Notes under the pieces: generated by a model
Told to the model about the DNA's origin: nothing
Seen by the model: only the letters and a program-made list of their open reading frames with translations
The model's database searches: none
Program-made: the position numbers and the translations under genes
Assembly (NCBI RefSeq): GCF_050908995.1
Contig: NC_135120.1
Location: 14,583,433-14,647,432 of the forward strand
Length of the DNA stretch: 64,000 nt
Origin: Andrena cerasifolii
Lineage: Eukaryota > Arthropoda > Insecta > Hymenoptera > Andrenidae
Reading direction: 5' to 3'
Shown: piece after piece, positions 39,501 through 53,700 of the stretch
Position numbering within the stretch: the stretch's first letter is position 1
How the letters are laid out: every line of letters starts with the position of its first letter

Positions 39501-40768
39501 CTAATACTGCTATCACACTTACTGTCATTTTTCCATAAATCATGACGTTGGGTGTCAGTAATGACGAAATGCTGTATTCACATGACTAGTTATTGCCATG
39601 ACAGTAATACCAAAATGCTTGAAACGCTTGTACCTATCACTGCCACCCAATTAATAAGTAAAAAGACTTAATGAATCGTTGAATTTGGATCTTTATTACT
39701 TTCTACGATGCTTATATTATTTAGAACATTATATTTTTTTATGTTAATAGCTTAAATATTACAATTACAGCATTTTCTTTAACGCCTTGTTATCTCTTTC
39801 GCTAGTAAAGAAGTCATCGTTTTCACTATCCTAATAACTGCTTAAATTTTTTTATCGTTTTATTCAAATTATGGAAGAAAAAATTAAGTACTGTTTTTTG
39901 TATCGTATAAATAACAGTTTCAGTTGTATGCTAAATTTTTGTATGCATCATTTCACAAGATTTATTCGTTATTTTACGTAAAACAGCTTAGGGTGACAGT
40001 AATTTGGGTGCTTTACCCTAGACAGAAAAAAAACCAGAAACAAAAATGAAACTTAAGAGAATAACAGAGGTCCAGCCGCGATCATCGATCCGAAGGCTGG
40101 GAGCCAGTTACGCGCTGCGACTACCATCGCGATCGGCCGTCGTGCGCCGATGTTAACTGTACGTTTGATCGTAATTGTCGCGAACTGTACCATCTCTGTA
40201 AACTGCTACACCGATGTGACACCGTGCAAGCAACCAAGCAGCAAGCTGGGCCGAGTGGTTGGGGCTTGTGGGGGGTGCCAGTGGGAGTTGGATAAGGGGT
40301 GAGGGGGTGGCGGAGGGTGGAGGGGAGGGGCCGGAGGTGACAGAGGGGTTGATGGAGGGTTGGGGGTTGAGCCGGTAATCGATATCTCCAAAGTAAACGA
40401 AGAGAGAGAGCGCGAGAGAAGGCACAGAGGGATGGAGACAGCGAGCGGCAGAGGAGAGCTACGAGAGATGGGTCGGCAGAGGTGGGTGGTCGGATGGGGA
40501 GCGGAGGGGAAGGAGAAGGGGGGAATTAGAGACAGAGAGAGAAATTGATGTCGAGGGTTTGTCAACTACCGACAAGTATTATATACGTACAGAACGACAG
40601 GCGGGAGTGTTGGTGTAACGTATGTACAGACTGCGAACGTGTCTCTGATATTCTAATTCCACCCCTGTGTATTTCAACCAGCCACCTCGTGCCACCCCTC
40701 CGCGACCTCCCACAATTCATCCTCCGCGATTTTCATTAGGGTAACGTGCCGCGTAAATCCGAGCGCCG

Positions 40769-40799
<31 letters not shown>

Positions 40800-41677
40800 A
40801 CTCTCTCTCCGTCTCTATTTCTTCTTTTTTCCCCTCTGCTCTTCTCTCGCCGTGTTCTTCCATCCTTTTGTGAACTTCAGCGCACGGATCATCGCCTCGC
40901 GACACGTCCTTATCCGTGATACTCTTTCGAGAACCCCGCCGACTCGTCACGTTCGCGGGTTTTTTCGTTAAATGACGATACCGTCACGCGACCGTGTATC
41001 TGGAGCTCTTAATCGGTCGGGCGCGATACACGCGTCGTTACCTATGATTAATGTCGCACCGCGAGATTACGGAGTAATGATTCTTGTTCTTCTCTTTCTT
41101 TTTTTTTTTTTGTAACTCGTTCCGTGCCGCCGCGATTTTTTATCGCCGGCGAAACCTTCTTTGGATGACGCTTGTTCTTGGGTGCGTAGTCGCGAGGGAA
41201 TAGGAAGACAAAGTCGCGCGGAATATAGGGCGACGAAGGTTTTCCTACAATTCAGTAGGGTAATTCCGGGTGAGATGGCTCGATCACGTTTATGTTCTAG
41301 CTTTGCAAAAACAAAGTATACTGAATTTCAACGGCCTATGTGAAATAGTTTTCGGAATATTTAATGCTAATGTTTCGAAAATTCAAACCAAATCGGCTGA
41401 CGCGTCATCACCTAAACTGTAATATCTCGGTCATTTTTAAAAATAATCCCACCGTCTCGGGTTCATTTTAAAGCTGAATGAATGCTTTCTCAAACCGTAT
41501 ATAGAATATTTTGTTCATCGTTAATAAACTCCATATAAAAGATTAGCAATAGTAGGTAGCAGATGTTCCTACTATTTTTCTCGAGAATACCGAAAATACT
41601 GAAAGAAAAATTTGTTTTAACCCACCGTACATAAACACTTTCCTCCGCGAGGCTATTGTTTTGAAAACGCGTGCGTG

Positions 41678-41736
<59 letters not shown>

Positions 41737-44700
41737 TTTTGTCCTTTATAAAACTACTAAATTCACGGTGTACTGATTGCTTTAAAAAAAGTGGGCCATC
41801 TCTCCCCGACTTACCCTATTGCAGCCTGACATTTCGATCGACGCTGAAGGTTCTGCTCGAAGCCTGCACATCCTGTAATGGGGCCATTTATCTTAATGGC
41901 TTCTTTTCGGTTAGCGGTGGACGAATCCGGTTGGCTATCCCCAGAGTGGACTGTTAAGCATTGCAATCTACGACCTAGGTACTCCGCGAATCGTTTCACT
42001 TTTATCGCGGACCGATAGAGTTCGGCTTCGTTGAATTAATTCTCTTATAGAGCATCCGCCGTCTAGACCTGCTGGAACTTGTCAACTGAATGAGAAATTG
42101 ACCCGGTGGTCCGCGGCAGAACAGAAGAGCGAACGATTGGTACCGCCGGAGCGTGCTATCGGTCGAGCGAAGGCGCGAGCGAAGACGCGAGCGATATTCT
42201 TATGGCAAACGATCTCGTCGACGGCGCTGGTTTTTCACGCTTTGGAAACGCGGACTACCCCGATTATACGTACACCCACCTTCCTCTTTCTCTCTTTATC
42301 CCTCTCGTCCCGGCGTCCGTCCCTCCTCGGGTCGTTTTTTCGCAGCGTAACAAATTAAACATAACCCACATCCTCCGGGTACGTTTCTTGATTACTTCTT
42401 GTTTTTCCCGCTTGCTTCTTTTTACAGATTTTATTTCCTCCTTTGAAGTTTCCACCGGGCAATTTAGTGTTCTCGTTCCCTTCGTTTTTTCCGCCCCCCT
42501 CTCCACCGCTCCGGTTCTTCATCCCTTTCTCGCCGACCTTTACGAAGTTTCATAACGGCGCGCCAACGTCCGTGAGGTTAACTGTTTTCGCGAATTTACC
42601 GTTTCCCTCTTTCAACCCCGCCAGCCACGCGCACTCACTGAACTTTCTTTTTTCCCCCCCACCCTCTCCCGCTCCGTTTCTCGCGACCACCGCGGCGTCC
42701 TTTGCCATTGAATTTTCTAAACGTTGCATCGTGACCGTTCCATCGACTCGGCGACTTCCGCTTTACCGCCGTTATCGATTTCACTTACGTCGACGCGCAT
42801 CCCTTTTGCCGCCGCTTTACGATCCCAACGCGCCCGACGAGGGCAGGAATCAACCGTGATGGCGAATAAATTTTTCCCCGATCGTGTTTCCATCTTCTCA
42901 TTCAAGGGGCTCCCTCGCACCTCTCGCCCGTTATTGTCTACGGGAGGAGGGAACATCTCACCGCCGCGGATTCGTATTACCGCGATCGACTTTGGCCGAT
43001 TAATTATCCGGTAATTGTAGTCGGGAGCTCGAGGTGCGAGAGCGCCCTCGGCGAAAACATTCCGAAAGGATGAAAAGGAGGGGCGAGAAAGGGGGGACGG
43101 GAGCGACAAGGTGGAACGAAGTGCAGGGGGCAATGAGTCAGGAAAAGGGACGCGGAATGTAGGGTAGAGAAACAGGGGAAGATAGGGAGGGGTCGGGGGG
43201 TGCTGGGAAGAGTAGTAGGCGGTTCAATCGCCCTAGCAAAGGCTCCGCTACTAAAAGATCCATATCGAATAACCGGAGGGGGTGAAATTATCGGTACAAC
43301 CCCTATTATTGGGTTCTGAACCACGTGAAAATAGAAAAGGAAAGGTTGTGAGATGAGATCGATACGAGCCCTCTGCTGCTGAGGAATAGAGTTGGTTTCG
43401 GGGAGAGAAGGGAAGAGAGAGAGAGAGAGGAAGAGAGAGAGAGAGAGAGAGAAAGGGAGAGAGAGAGAACTAGAGGGTTTCTCTTCATCCGATTATCGAC
43501 TTCTCGGCCCGGCGGAACTCTTTTCTTCGTGTTTTGGACTTTCGAGCGTCTATTCGAACCGATATGTACGCTCGATGCGGCCACCAAGCATTTTATTACA
43601 TCGCGAATCAAATTAACTCGCGTCTGGATATCGATGACGCGCAATTCAGTACCTCTTCTCGATGGATCGCGTATTATGGGTTTCTCTCTCCCTTGAAATA
43701 CATATCACGACGCCATAATTACGCATAGGTATCAATGTCTCGAAGTGACCATCGGCAGGTTCCTCAGCATCAGGCACATTCTCCAAAGATCCCCCCTACA
43801 GAGTGATAAAAAAATGATGGTCACAGATGCGATAGATGAGAATTCTTCACCCAAACCTAAAACAGTGTATGATTCATAAACACGGATTCACCTCAGCCAT
43901 CCATACCGCGAATTCCATTCCACAACGGCGACGGATCTCCTTAGTCGTCTACCCTTAAAAACACTGCTATCGCCGATCGCATCAGGTCCGAGACTCTAAC
44001 GACAGTAAACACAGGCAAATCCCCCCGACTGATTCTCCGATCGAATTAGTGTCAGGATCCGCAGAACAACGCAGCTCGTCGAGCCGATCGTACAAGTCAA
44101 AAGTAATCCTTCCAGCCCCCCCCCCCATTCCGGTCGCAGCCCGGAAACAGAGGTAAGCTGGAAAGCACGAGGGAGAAAGGAAGAGTCACGTCCAATCATG
44201 GAACAGTGGCGGTTCGATCCAGCCGCCTCTGTGTTCCGATAAAGTGCATCGGATCGCACGGATCCGCGAGCGCGCCTGCGCGATCGTAAATCGGTTAGTG
44301 GCTGTCGCTTAGCACTGCGTGTCCGCCTTTAGCCGCTCGTTCTGGGACGAATGGCTTGAGGGGGAGGGTGGGTTTGGCTCCTCGCTCGTCGGGCTAAAGC
44401 ACACACGTTCGGCCGACAGACACCGCCGAAGATCGATAGCATCGGTCACGGAAATATACCGCGTTAATAATGCAGTCGATAATCAGGATGGGACCGCGAC
44501 GTCGACAGGGGCGCCCGGCAACCCCCCAAGCAGCCGCCGTCTACACGTGGGCTCTCGTTTCGACGCCCTTCTCGAAATTGCAATGGCAATACCGTAGCCG
44601 GCCGACTGCCACCTTCTTGTCGGCCATCGCTCAAATAGACGGACAATAGGGTCACGATTATTACTCCGCGATGGGCGAGTGGAGCGAGGGTAGTACGTGC

Positions 44701-47700
44701 TTCGGTGAGAGGGGCCTGGTCGTCGTTTCATTTACGCTCCGTGTCGCGTGGCTTCGAGTTTTTCCCGAATCAATGAGAATGCCACTCGTCAAAGTAAGCA
44801 GAAGCGGCTCGATGGACGTGCAATTTGGAAATCGGTGGCACGATCAGCGATGATATTGGTTCCTTTAGTGGGATGTTGCATGCTGTAGCTAATGCTCATT
44901 GTAATACACGTTTCGCAGACTTGTATTTGATCTTTGAGGCGGTGTACTGCGGAATACTGTAGACTGCGGCGTTTGAATGATGCCATACACAGGGATGTAA
45001 TTAGTTTCGATGTAGCGAATATGGCTGCCTTGCGTAGAACTTATAGAATATCGCGGCACGTTGGGAGGGATCGATTTTCAAGCCCTCGATCATCATGCTT
45101 ATTCTGCTTACTTTGACGAGCCACTGCGCGCGTTCGAAGTTCGATAACAACCTTTTCGCTCTGTACGCAGCTCAGGAAGCAACGGCGCGAGTTGTTTAAT
45201 CGCGCGGTCAAGGAAATCTGAAAATGCAATGGATATTCCGCGCGATCGCCTGCCGCGTACATTCAATCCACTGCGGCGAATTATTAACGATTGATAATTC
45301 CGCCCGAAGGCAGATGAAATTTAAATGGACGCGATCTACTAAACCGTCGAATCCTATTATACGAAGTGTAAGCGGAAGATGAAAGAATGGAAAAAGAACG
45401 ACACCCCGATAAAGTACGAGATAATTTATTCCGTGTTTCGTTCGCAGCAGAATATTTAAATGAGAACCGATAGTTTCTTTTTCTCCAAGCCACGGACACC
45501 CAATTCGCTGGAAAACTCCTGCAGCGGAATCCAACCGGAACTGTACGAAAATCTTTGAGATTCACCTCGGTCTTGTAGGCAGCCTCCATTTTTGGAATAT
45601 TAAATTCGGGAAGGAGGAATCCTTTGCCAAAACGGGAGACCTTAATTCGAATTCTGGTGCAGCGATCTGATGACCCGGCTCTTTGACTTTCTACACTCTA
45701 TCGAATCATCTGAAAATTCAAAGCTACCGTGCAATGCACTTAGAGTTCGAAAAGCAAACAGATATGTAGCACAGCTCAACAAAATCTTATTAAAATAAAT
45801 ATTTCGAAGGCGAATAATCTATATCTGGGGATGAAACGCTGGATCATCAGGGTTTCTGTTTAAAGGACGTAATCTTAAATGAATTGGGTAGTGGATACAA
45901 ACAGGGGAGCTGTATTTACATGCCACTCACGTATCTGCCAGCTTCCCTTCTTCCTTCCGTCCCCCTTTTGCTTCCAACATTTTTACGAGCATGCTATAAT
46001 GCGCCCCAGAATCATCGCGTCTGTAGGTAATGCGTCCCAGAACGGGTGGTCGTTGCCCGAGCGACTTCAGCTACTAACCAATTTACGATCGGTCTCCTCT
46101 ACCCACGAATTGTATGTAGTTAACCCAATTGGAGCCATTCCGTTTTCAAGGGGTGAATCTGTTTTCGTTGGCGTCCTCCCGCTTCCTTATACTTTAAAAT
46201 TAAACGGTTCGATTAACATTCATCGATAGGCGAGAATTTCGCGGGACAAAGGGGGGCCCTCTGTCTCGTAGACACCAGGAGTTAATCCTTGGCTTAATGG
46301 ATCGTGCGAAACAAAAGTACACGGGAGTTTATTCGCTCGCCGGCAACGTCGATAATCAATTTCACCCCTCGATTGATGGAGCAAGGTATATACTTGCTGT
46401 ATAGCAGCTCGTGCAAGGTACAGTCGATGCAAACCTAATCCAAAGAAAAGATGGAATCCACACTTCACGCTAGATTTAATGGTTCGTTTACGGTTTAATG
46501 GTTGAGTGAATATGAAGGGTAAGGGGAGAAGCAAGGAATGTCAGGAAACAGCTTTATCGAGAATATTAAGTTTTAATAGTTTAGTTCGCCGGTGAAGAAG
46601 CAAGGTTGAATGAATTTAATTTTCTTATATAATTATCTTCTTAAATGGTTTCTTGTTTTACCTCGACGACAGAAGTTTATGCTTAGGCAAAGGGTGGGGA
46701 CATTTTGGTGTAAAGGAAGAGCATATTTTGTTCCAGTGCAGAGTGAACATTTCCTGTTTTTAATCAGTATACCAAATCTTTAACGTTATCTCACGCGAGT
46801 ATTTGAACTTTACTACAACCCTTTGTGATTCGACAGTGCTGTAGCTCCAGTTACCACCCACAAAATATGCTATAAATCGCAAAAATACGAAAAATGGACT
46901 TTCCCAGTTTTCCCCCTTACTCTTCATATGTAAAATTGTAAATGATCACTTGCAGGGAACTTGTTCTTACCATTGTTGTTAGCCATTCAACTTCTTTACG
47001 CTTTGCCCAAAGTTCAACGACAGTTTGCAAATGTAGTACCCAAAATGTGGAGTCTGAAAGAATAGCATAGGTCCCTTCGACATTATCCCTCTCACTTTCG
47101 GAATACTTCGAAAGGGTTGCATTTTTTTTTTAAAGAAAAGCATATTTTCGTAGATTTATAGAAAAATGTCTTATTGTTAGGTGTATTGTATTTCGTACGA
47201 TGTGTTGTATATATGTGGGAACGTGGCTGAATATCGCGCGATCCTCTGCAAAAGTTCCTTTTGTTCTCGGGCTTCGATCGGATGGAATCTTCGTGACGAC
47301 CGAAAGGTAATACAAATCCCGCGGCACAAGGGACAAAAGTGGTTGATCTCCAGCTGGCTCGCGGCAGTACGTTGTAATGATCCTTTCCTCTATAGATCGG
47401 TCTCGCAACACGGGAGAAAGGAGTGAAAGGCAAACAGGAAGGAAGGGAAACAGAGGCACCGGCGGTTCCCTCGTTTCGCCGAGATTTACGGGGAAGGCTG
47501 TTGTATTTATTAAAAGTTTCGTGCCGACCGGGTTCGTGCTTCTCGCGGAAACTGTAGGGCGTCTCAAGCGATATTGTAAAGAAACGGAAGTTAAGTATCG
47601 CTAATGAAAGAAACGACAGAGGGCGAAACTCCGGGCGTTGCGGGAATTGAAGCGGGAGTTCGGGACCACGCTCATCGAACGCCACTGGGATTTATCCTTG

Positions 47701-50700
47701 ATAAAACCTGGCCGGCATCGCAAATCGTAAATTATTATACAGCGTGACGGGCGATAAAGGGAAAACCTTTGATTCCAAAGACGAAGGGAAACGTGCGAAC
47801 GCCCTCCGCATAGCGAGACAATCATCAATAAATTAAACAATCACTATAGGGATGAATCTATAACGAAGGAAATCTGCAGCTGTGGTGAATTATTAATACA
47901 GTCTAATGCGATATGGCTTCCAAACCACAGGTGTTGACAATCTACCAACCACGCTTCCACAACACAATCCGCACATTAAATCGTTTAATCCCATGTTTTT
48001 CTGTTTCAGTACTACGAAATGTCCTACGGCATCACCGTGGAGATGCACAAGCAGGTAAATCGATTTTTCTCGAAAACAATTCCTCTCCATTCTTATCTAC
48101 GCGACCCTCCCCCTTACCACCTCGCAGGAGCGGGCGTCTTTATCTCGTCAAGGCTGTCTCTAAAACGTACACGGAACTAGCACCCCCTTTTACCAAAGTT
48201 CCCAAGCCCAAGCATTAAGTCGGGCGGCGCTTTAAGAATGTCGTCCTGATTTCTATCGCGCTGCCGGGGCGGCGGCGGGCAGGGGTAGTTTAAGGATCAA
48301 AAGATTTCTCGTTAATTAAGTTGAGAATATGTCGGCCGTGCCGGTGGCCGCAAAAACGAAGGGGTTGCCGGCGCATCTGGCCCGGGAAATCGTGTAATTT
48401 CAGCTAATTAGGGGAAACAGTGGGCCACGCTCCCCCTCTGTCAGCAATTTTCTTAAAAGCGACCGCGACCCTTCGTCGCACGCGAGCCGTCGTCTCCAAA
48501 GTGGCGGCAGGAGGTGGCGGGGGCGAGGTAGGGATACTCCTAAACTCCAAACAACCCTCCCTGACACGACGAGCTGATATTCATTAGCATTAGCGGCCGA
48601 TCATTTCTCACCCTTGTACCCAGGGGCGTTGCTTAATGGGGTGCAAGCCTGGGAGAGCAGAGGGGTAGGGGATGGAACGTCGTCGAATAGGCCGGTCCAC
48701 CATTAAATCGCCGCGAAATTGCGTCCGGTGGCTCAAGTGGCAAACTAGTTAGCTTAGGATGCTTTATAGCGGCGTTGTTATTGCCGTGTACGATTCGCGC
48801 TTCGAATTGATACGTCGGCCTCGAAGCCGTGTACCGCTTAATTGACTCATTAGCTCTTCGCCCCGGAATTGCTTTCGTTCAACGACCGTTTGCATTGGCC
48901 ACTCTACGATAAGGGCAGGGGAGAGCTTCGGGGAGGTACAATACTCATAGGAGTAGACAAAAATGTGGGCTTAATTTATAGGTCATCTTGAGAGAGAAAG
49001 AGGGAGAGAGATAAAATTGGGAATTACTCCGTGAGGGTTGATTTAAATAGCTAAGTGGATCTTTAATCACTTGGCAGATACTTTGCATATTTTTTTAAGT
49101 ACAAGACATTCCATGCGAACTCGGACAGATTTCGGAGTAAGTTTTCGTAGATTGCTGAAATTTGAACATGTCGTGGTCTTTAGTGATATTTCAACGTACC
49201 TCAAAGGATTTTTCGAAATTTTTGAAAAATGTCGATTTTACAGCTGTTTGATGTTAAGTGCTAACTTTTTTTCAGTACATTATAGCTATGGAAGTAGTAA
49301 ACGGATGGAGATGAGCTTTATGGTGCTTATAGAGAAGACGTTGAAGTTTTAAGAAAAAATTATTTCAGTTTAAAAAAAAATTTAAACCATTTTGTGCAAT
49401 TATTTTAAACAAATGCAGGTTTTTAACATCGGGATGTGCCGTACAATAGAGTTAGATTCTACTTCATCAAGTGAATATAATTATTAATGGTGGGCGTTTA
49501 AGTCACTTCTGGTGATTAGTTTTAAAACAGACAGACTTGATTTCAATGAGCAGGGTTCTCTGAAATTACGTTCGTTAATGTGTCGTCGAACGGTATACCG
49601 TTCCGTGCCGAGGGGAATGAAAGTAACTGGTTACTCGGCACGGTCGTATATTAGGTAATGGACGCATGGCGGAGCAATAAAAATAAGAGCAGGAAACGGA
49701 AAATCGCTGGTCGCCAGGAAATCAATCCCCTTCGGGCGTAGCGCGTCGACAAATTGTGAGGGGGCGGTGTAACGCGGTTGATTCGACCTTCTAACGCTAA
49801 TTAGGGGAGAAATGAAGTTATTAGCCTTTCACGGTTGGTTAATTAATAGGAGGAACGCTCGCCTCGTGCGTTCGTGCGTCAGTTACAATTTCATTCTTCC
49901 GTTCAACCCTTTCTATTAATCGCAGCGGAATTTATCGAACGTGCCACACGAACTCGTTGTTAAACTTCAGTTTTCTGGCCGTGTCGTTTAAAGCGGATAG
50001 AGTAACAGCTCGCAAGAAAGTCGCCAGTAGAAACACGACGAACAACTTTGGGTGCAAGCTCGTGTCGGTGTCATTATCGTTCCCTTTATTCCTCGAATAC
50101 CCCGCGATACTCCTCCAGGCGTTGAAAGTCTTAATAGACGCACAAAGGAAAAAATTGATTACGTCGTCACTTGTGCGAATCTCGGATTTTCCTTTCTCCG
50201 CGAGCGTTCTGCCTCCATCGGTCCTGTGTCCTCTAGTTTTCGTATAAAAGGATGTCGGATAGGAGGAGGGGCGCGAGGGGACAGACGTGAAAGAATAAAT
50301 CACCCTCCGTTTGGTTGTCTCCGGCACTTAGCTGGCTTTCGAATCGCGGTCTTCGGTCCTCGCTCCTTTTCAATTTGAGCACCGAATGAAAACAATCTTC
50401 CCCTACGACGTTAGACCTCTCCCTGAGTTTCTCTCTGTCTCTGTCACTCCCCTCTCCCTCTCTCTCTCTCTCTCTCTCTGTCAACCATCCCCCTTCGTTT
50501 TTACCCTTTTTAGCCGGCACCGTTGGCGAGTCTCTCTGATTTCATCCTCCTCGTTCTCTCACTCTCTCTCCCATTAGTCCCTCTGTCGCTGCCTCCATTT
50601 TCCTCCCTGCCCTCGAAACCACCCCCGTCCGCGGCCCACCGCTCCTCTTGCCGCCACCCCCGCCTCCAAGTCGACATTTGCCTCCCACCCCGCCGTTAAA

Positions 50701-53700
50701 GCCCGCAGCCACCACTTTACCACTCGCTACTCGACTAACTCGAATTTGTTGGCAATGTCCCAGTTCTTATACGAGTCTTTCTCTCCTTTCGCCGACCCCT
50801 GCCGCACACCCTACTTCAAATAATTGTACCACACGCCTGCGGACTGTACGTACACGCGAGGACAGGCGGCTCCGAGCCCGGTCACGTGCACGGACGGTTC
50901 GAGGAATCGGATTCGACACGGGGACGGTTTTTATTGAGACGGTCGCGGCGCTTTGATGGAACGACGGTGTCCCGTCTCGAGAGGTCGAGGACTTTTATTG
51001 TATATTCAATGGCCGCCGCGTTAAAGAAAATAGGAGGTTACGACCCGCGCTGAGGAATTATTTCACTTTACCCGCCCGACGCGACCTTCTAAGAGAAAAC
51101 TGTTTTTTTTTTACAGTAGCTTTGACTGTAGAATTCCGATTTATTTTCATACAAGGAGTCATCCCATTCTGGGTCGCACTTGAGGGGTCAGTCCACTGTG
51201 AAGTCGTGAAAAATTGTCATTTTTTAGGATTTATTTTCTTAGTAAACGGAATGTCCAACGTTAATAATGTTTTGGCTACTTATTAATACACTTATTGACA
51301 GTATACAAAAAATCTATTTTAAATTTTAAACAGTTTTTTTTGTAAATATATATCTCACTGATGTGAGCGCCTTGAGAAAGCGATGCAGTGCTGGTGCAGG
51401 TGGTTCCGGGAGAACGACGCATTTGAAACAAAAAGTTCAAAGTGTGTTGTAATCATTATGAGTGTGGTTATCGCCGGAACCAGGATTATTTTTACTGATA
51501 AAAAATTAACAAAACGGCGGAGGTTTGAAGTTTAAGTGTCGAAATACGGTGAATTTTTCATTCATTTTGCCTTGTAAAAAGTATGAAATGGTTAATCCAA
51601 AAAAGTTTCCGTGGTCCCGGCCATAGCCACTGATGTGCTGAATAACGTGTGAAAATTTCAGACTGTTTGGTCAAATAGTTTTTTTGCAATCGCTAGCACC
51701 AGTTGAAAAAATGTTGTTTTGAGATAATTGCGTTTTAAGTTTCAAAACAAATTAAAAAAATTCTTTTAATTTTTTGTTTGCATAATATAAGAGTAGCTTA
51801 ATAAATGCCAAAAAGATTTATTGCATTATATGTTGTACGTACGCAGAAAAAAATCTTTAAAAATAGCTTAATTTTTCAAACCGTCACAGAGGACTGATCC
51901 CTTAAATTTCCACGTTATGAGAAGTTTCAATTAAATTCAATTTCACAGTCAAGTTTCTCAATGTCATTCGATACGCGGGCACACGCTCGCGCGATTTAAG
52001 GAGTAGGTTACGTCACCGACGCGTGCATGCGAGATGTAATTCGTAGTTACAACGTTAGATTCCGTCGTGCCCGTACAATAAAAGCAGCCAGATAAAAAAA
52101 AATCCCTTACACGTTACGGGAGACTGAGAAACGAGTTTACGCTTGTCGCAAAGGTAAAAACTTTTATTACCATGACACGAGCTGCTCGCTCGCAGGTGGA
52201 GCGCGATAAAGTTAAAAGTTTCGCTCTTCCTCCGTCGGCTTCTCGCCCCGCGCACGCTACACCCTGAACGTTAATAGCGCCGTCGAAACGGGGCATCGTT
52301 CTTACCTTTGATTAATCGTCCACTCCATTCTGCTGATCGTTTTCACGTTCGAGGGTGCTCCGACAACGATATCGCGGGGTGAGATGAGATATTTTCGAGT
52401 ATGGCGGCAATAAAAGTGGGAGGAGAGGAGGGAGGAAGGATTGTGAAAGCATCGGCGACTGTGAACAAGGAAAATACGAAACTATGGACCGTGGCAGGAT
52501 GAAGAGTTGGGGGTGGTTGGGAGAAGAATGCACGGGCGTCGAGGCTGCCACGCAACGCTCCTGCTCATCCAGCCCAGTCGCACGATGGTTCAGCAGACCT
52601 ATCCGATAACGCTTATCGCTTAATTGAAAGGCTCGACCTCGGGACCGGCTGCCTGCTCGTTGTCCTGCTCAATTACGCCACAATCTATGGCAATATGCCG
52701 CGCGAATCCGTCACGCTCCACGCACTTTCCGTGGCCGCGCAAAACATCGCACGGCTAATTCTGTCTCCGACGTTCGGCTACACCCTCTACTAGAGATTCC
52801 GTGTTCCCGAGGGTGTCCATCGGTGTTGCACGCAGGTAGACCTCCAGAAGGGTGCATATTGGTACATAGTTTCGTTCCTTTTAAGGATTCGGGAATCAGG
52901 AGCTGTTAATACAGCGATATTATCCAGACTGGTGATCCTTTCCTCAGAGTTTATCCGCTTAACGAAACAAGAGAGCTGATTGGGGCCACTTATCTCGAAG
53001 CGGTGTGACCGCGCTGCGAAATTACCCTTGCTAAAATCCGCGCAGCAAGTAGACGTTTATTCGAAAGAGACACATTTCTGTCGCCTAACCGCGAAGGATG
53101 GATCGCTCGACTTTTGATTTCCTCAGGCGCCAAAAAAAAAAAAAAAAAACAAAAGAAAACGGAAGATCGCCGGTTGGAGAATATTCGTATCGCCGTTGGC
53201 GTTCGTCGATACAAGCGTAACTACCATTTCCCATCGCGGGTACGCCCGGCGCCCGATAAAAAATGTGCAGGCTGACCAATTGCATATAACTCACCCTGCC
53301 TTTCCAGTTCTTCCTGCCTCCATGTATATATACGTCTATCTATCCGCGCGCGTTCTCTCCGCTCGCCCTCTCCACCCCCGTTCTCACGTTCTCTCTCCCT
53401 TTCGGTAGCTGGAGGTCGCTTTTCCAGCACTCTCCCGTCCATATACACGTATTCTCTGATGCTCTCGCGCGCTCGCGTACACAGGACTTTTCCGCGCGCG
53501 TGTGCCACGAGGGGTCCACACACGTGCGGCCGCGCGCCGGTGCTTATACGTACCAGAGCGGACACGTACACGTACACGAACGCGCTCCAGGGGTCGTGTA
53601 TTCGAGTTCTTTTATTTGGCCCTGCGTGGGTAGTAGAGGGTTGAGTTGAGCGAGCGAAACGAGGGTGCGGTGGTCTGGGGGCGATGACATCGATTTTTTA

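Larger units (their letters stand above)
37085..48009 (+). other. gro: groucho intron 3 (10,925 nt)
   Basis: Donor gtaagg, acceptor ctgtttcag. It holds the TA-flanked element at 39235-40018, the family A fragment, AT, CT and GA microsatellites and a short direct repeat (tatagtctataaatcc at about 37541 and 37567). From 43469 to 48009 I see nothing I can name. Confidence 0.9.

Noticed and set aside
46690..47060. Possible inverted-repeat element (acattttgg on both sides)
   Set aside because: Only nine bases pair, and they lie at different distances from the proposed ends.
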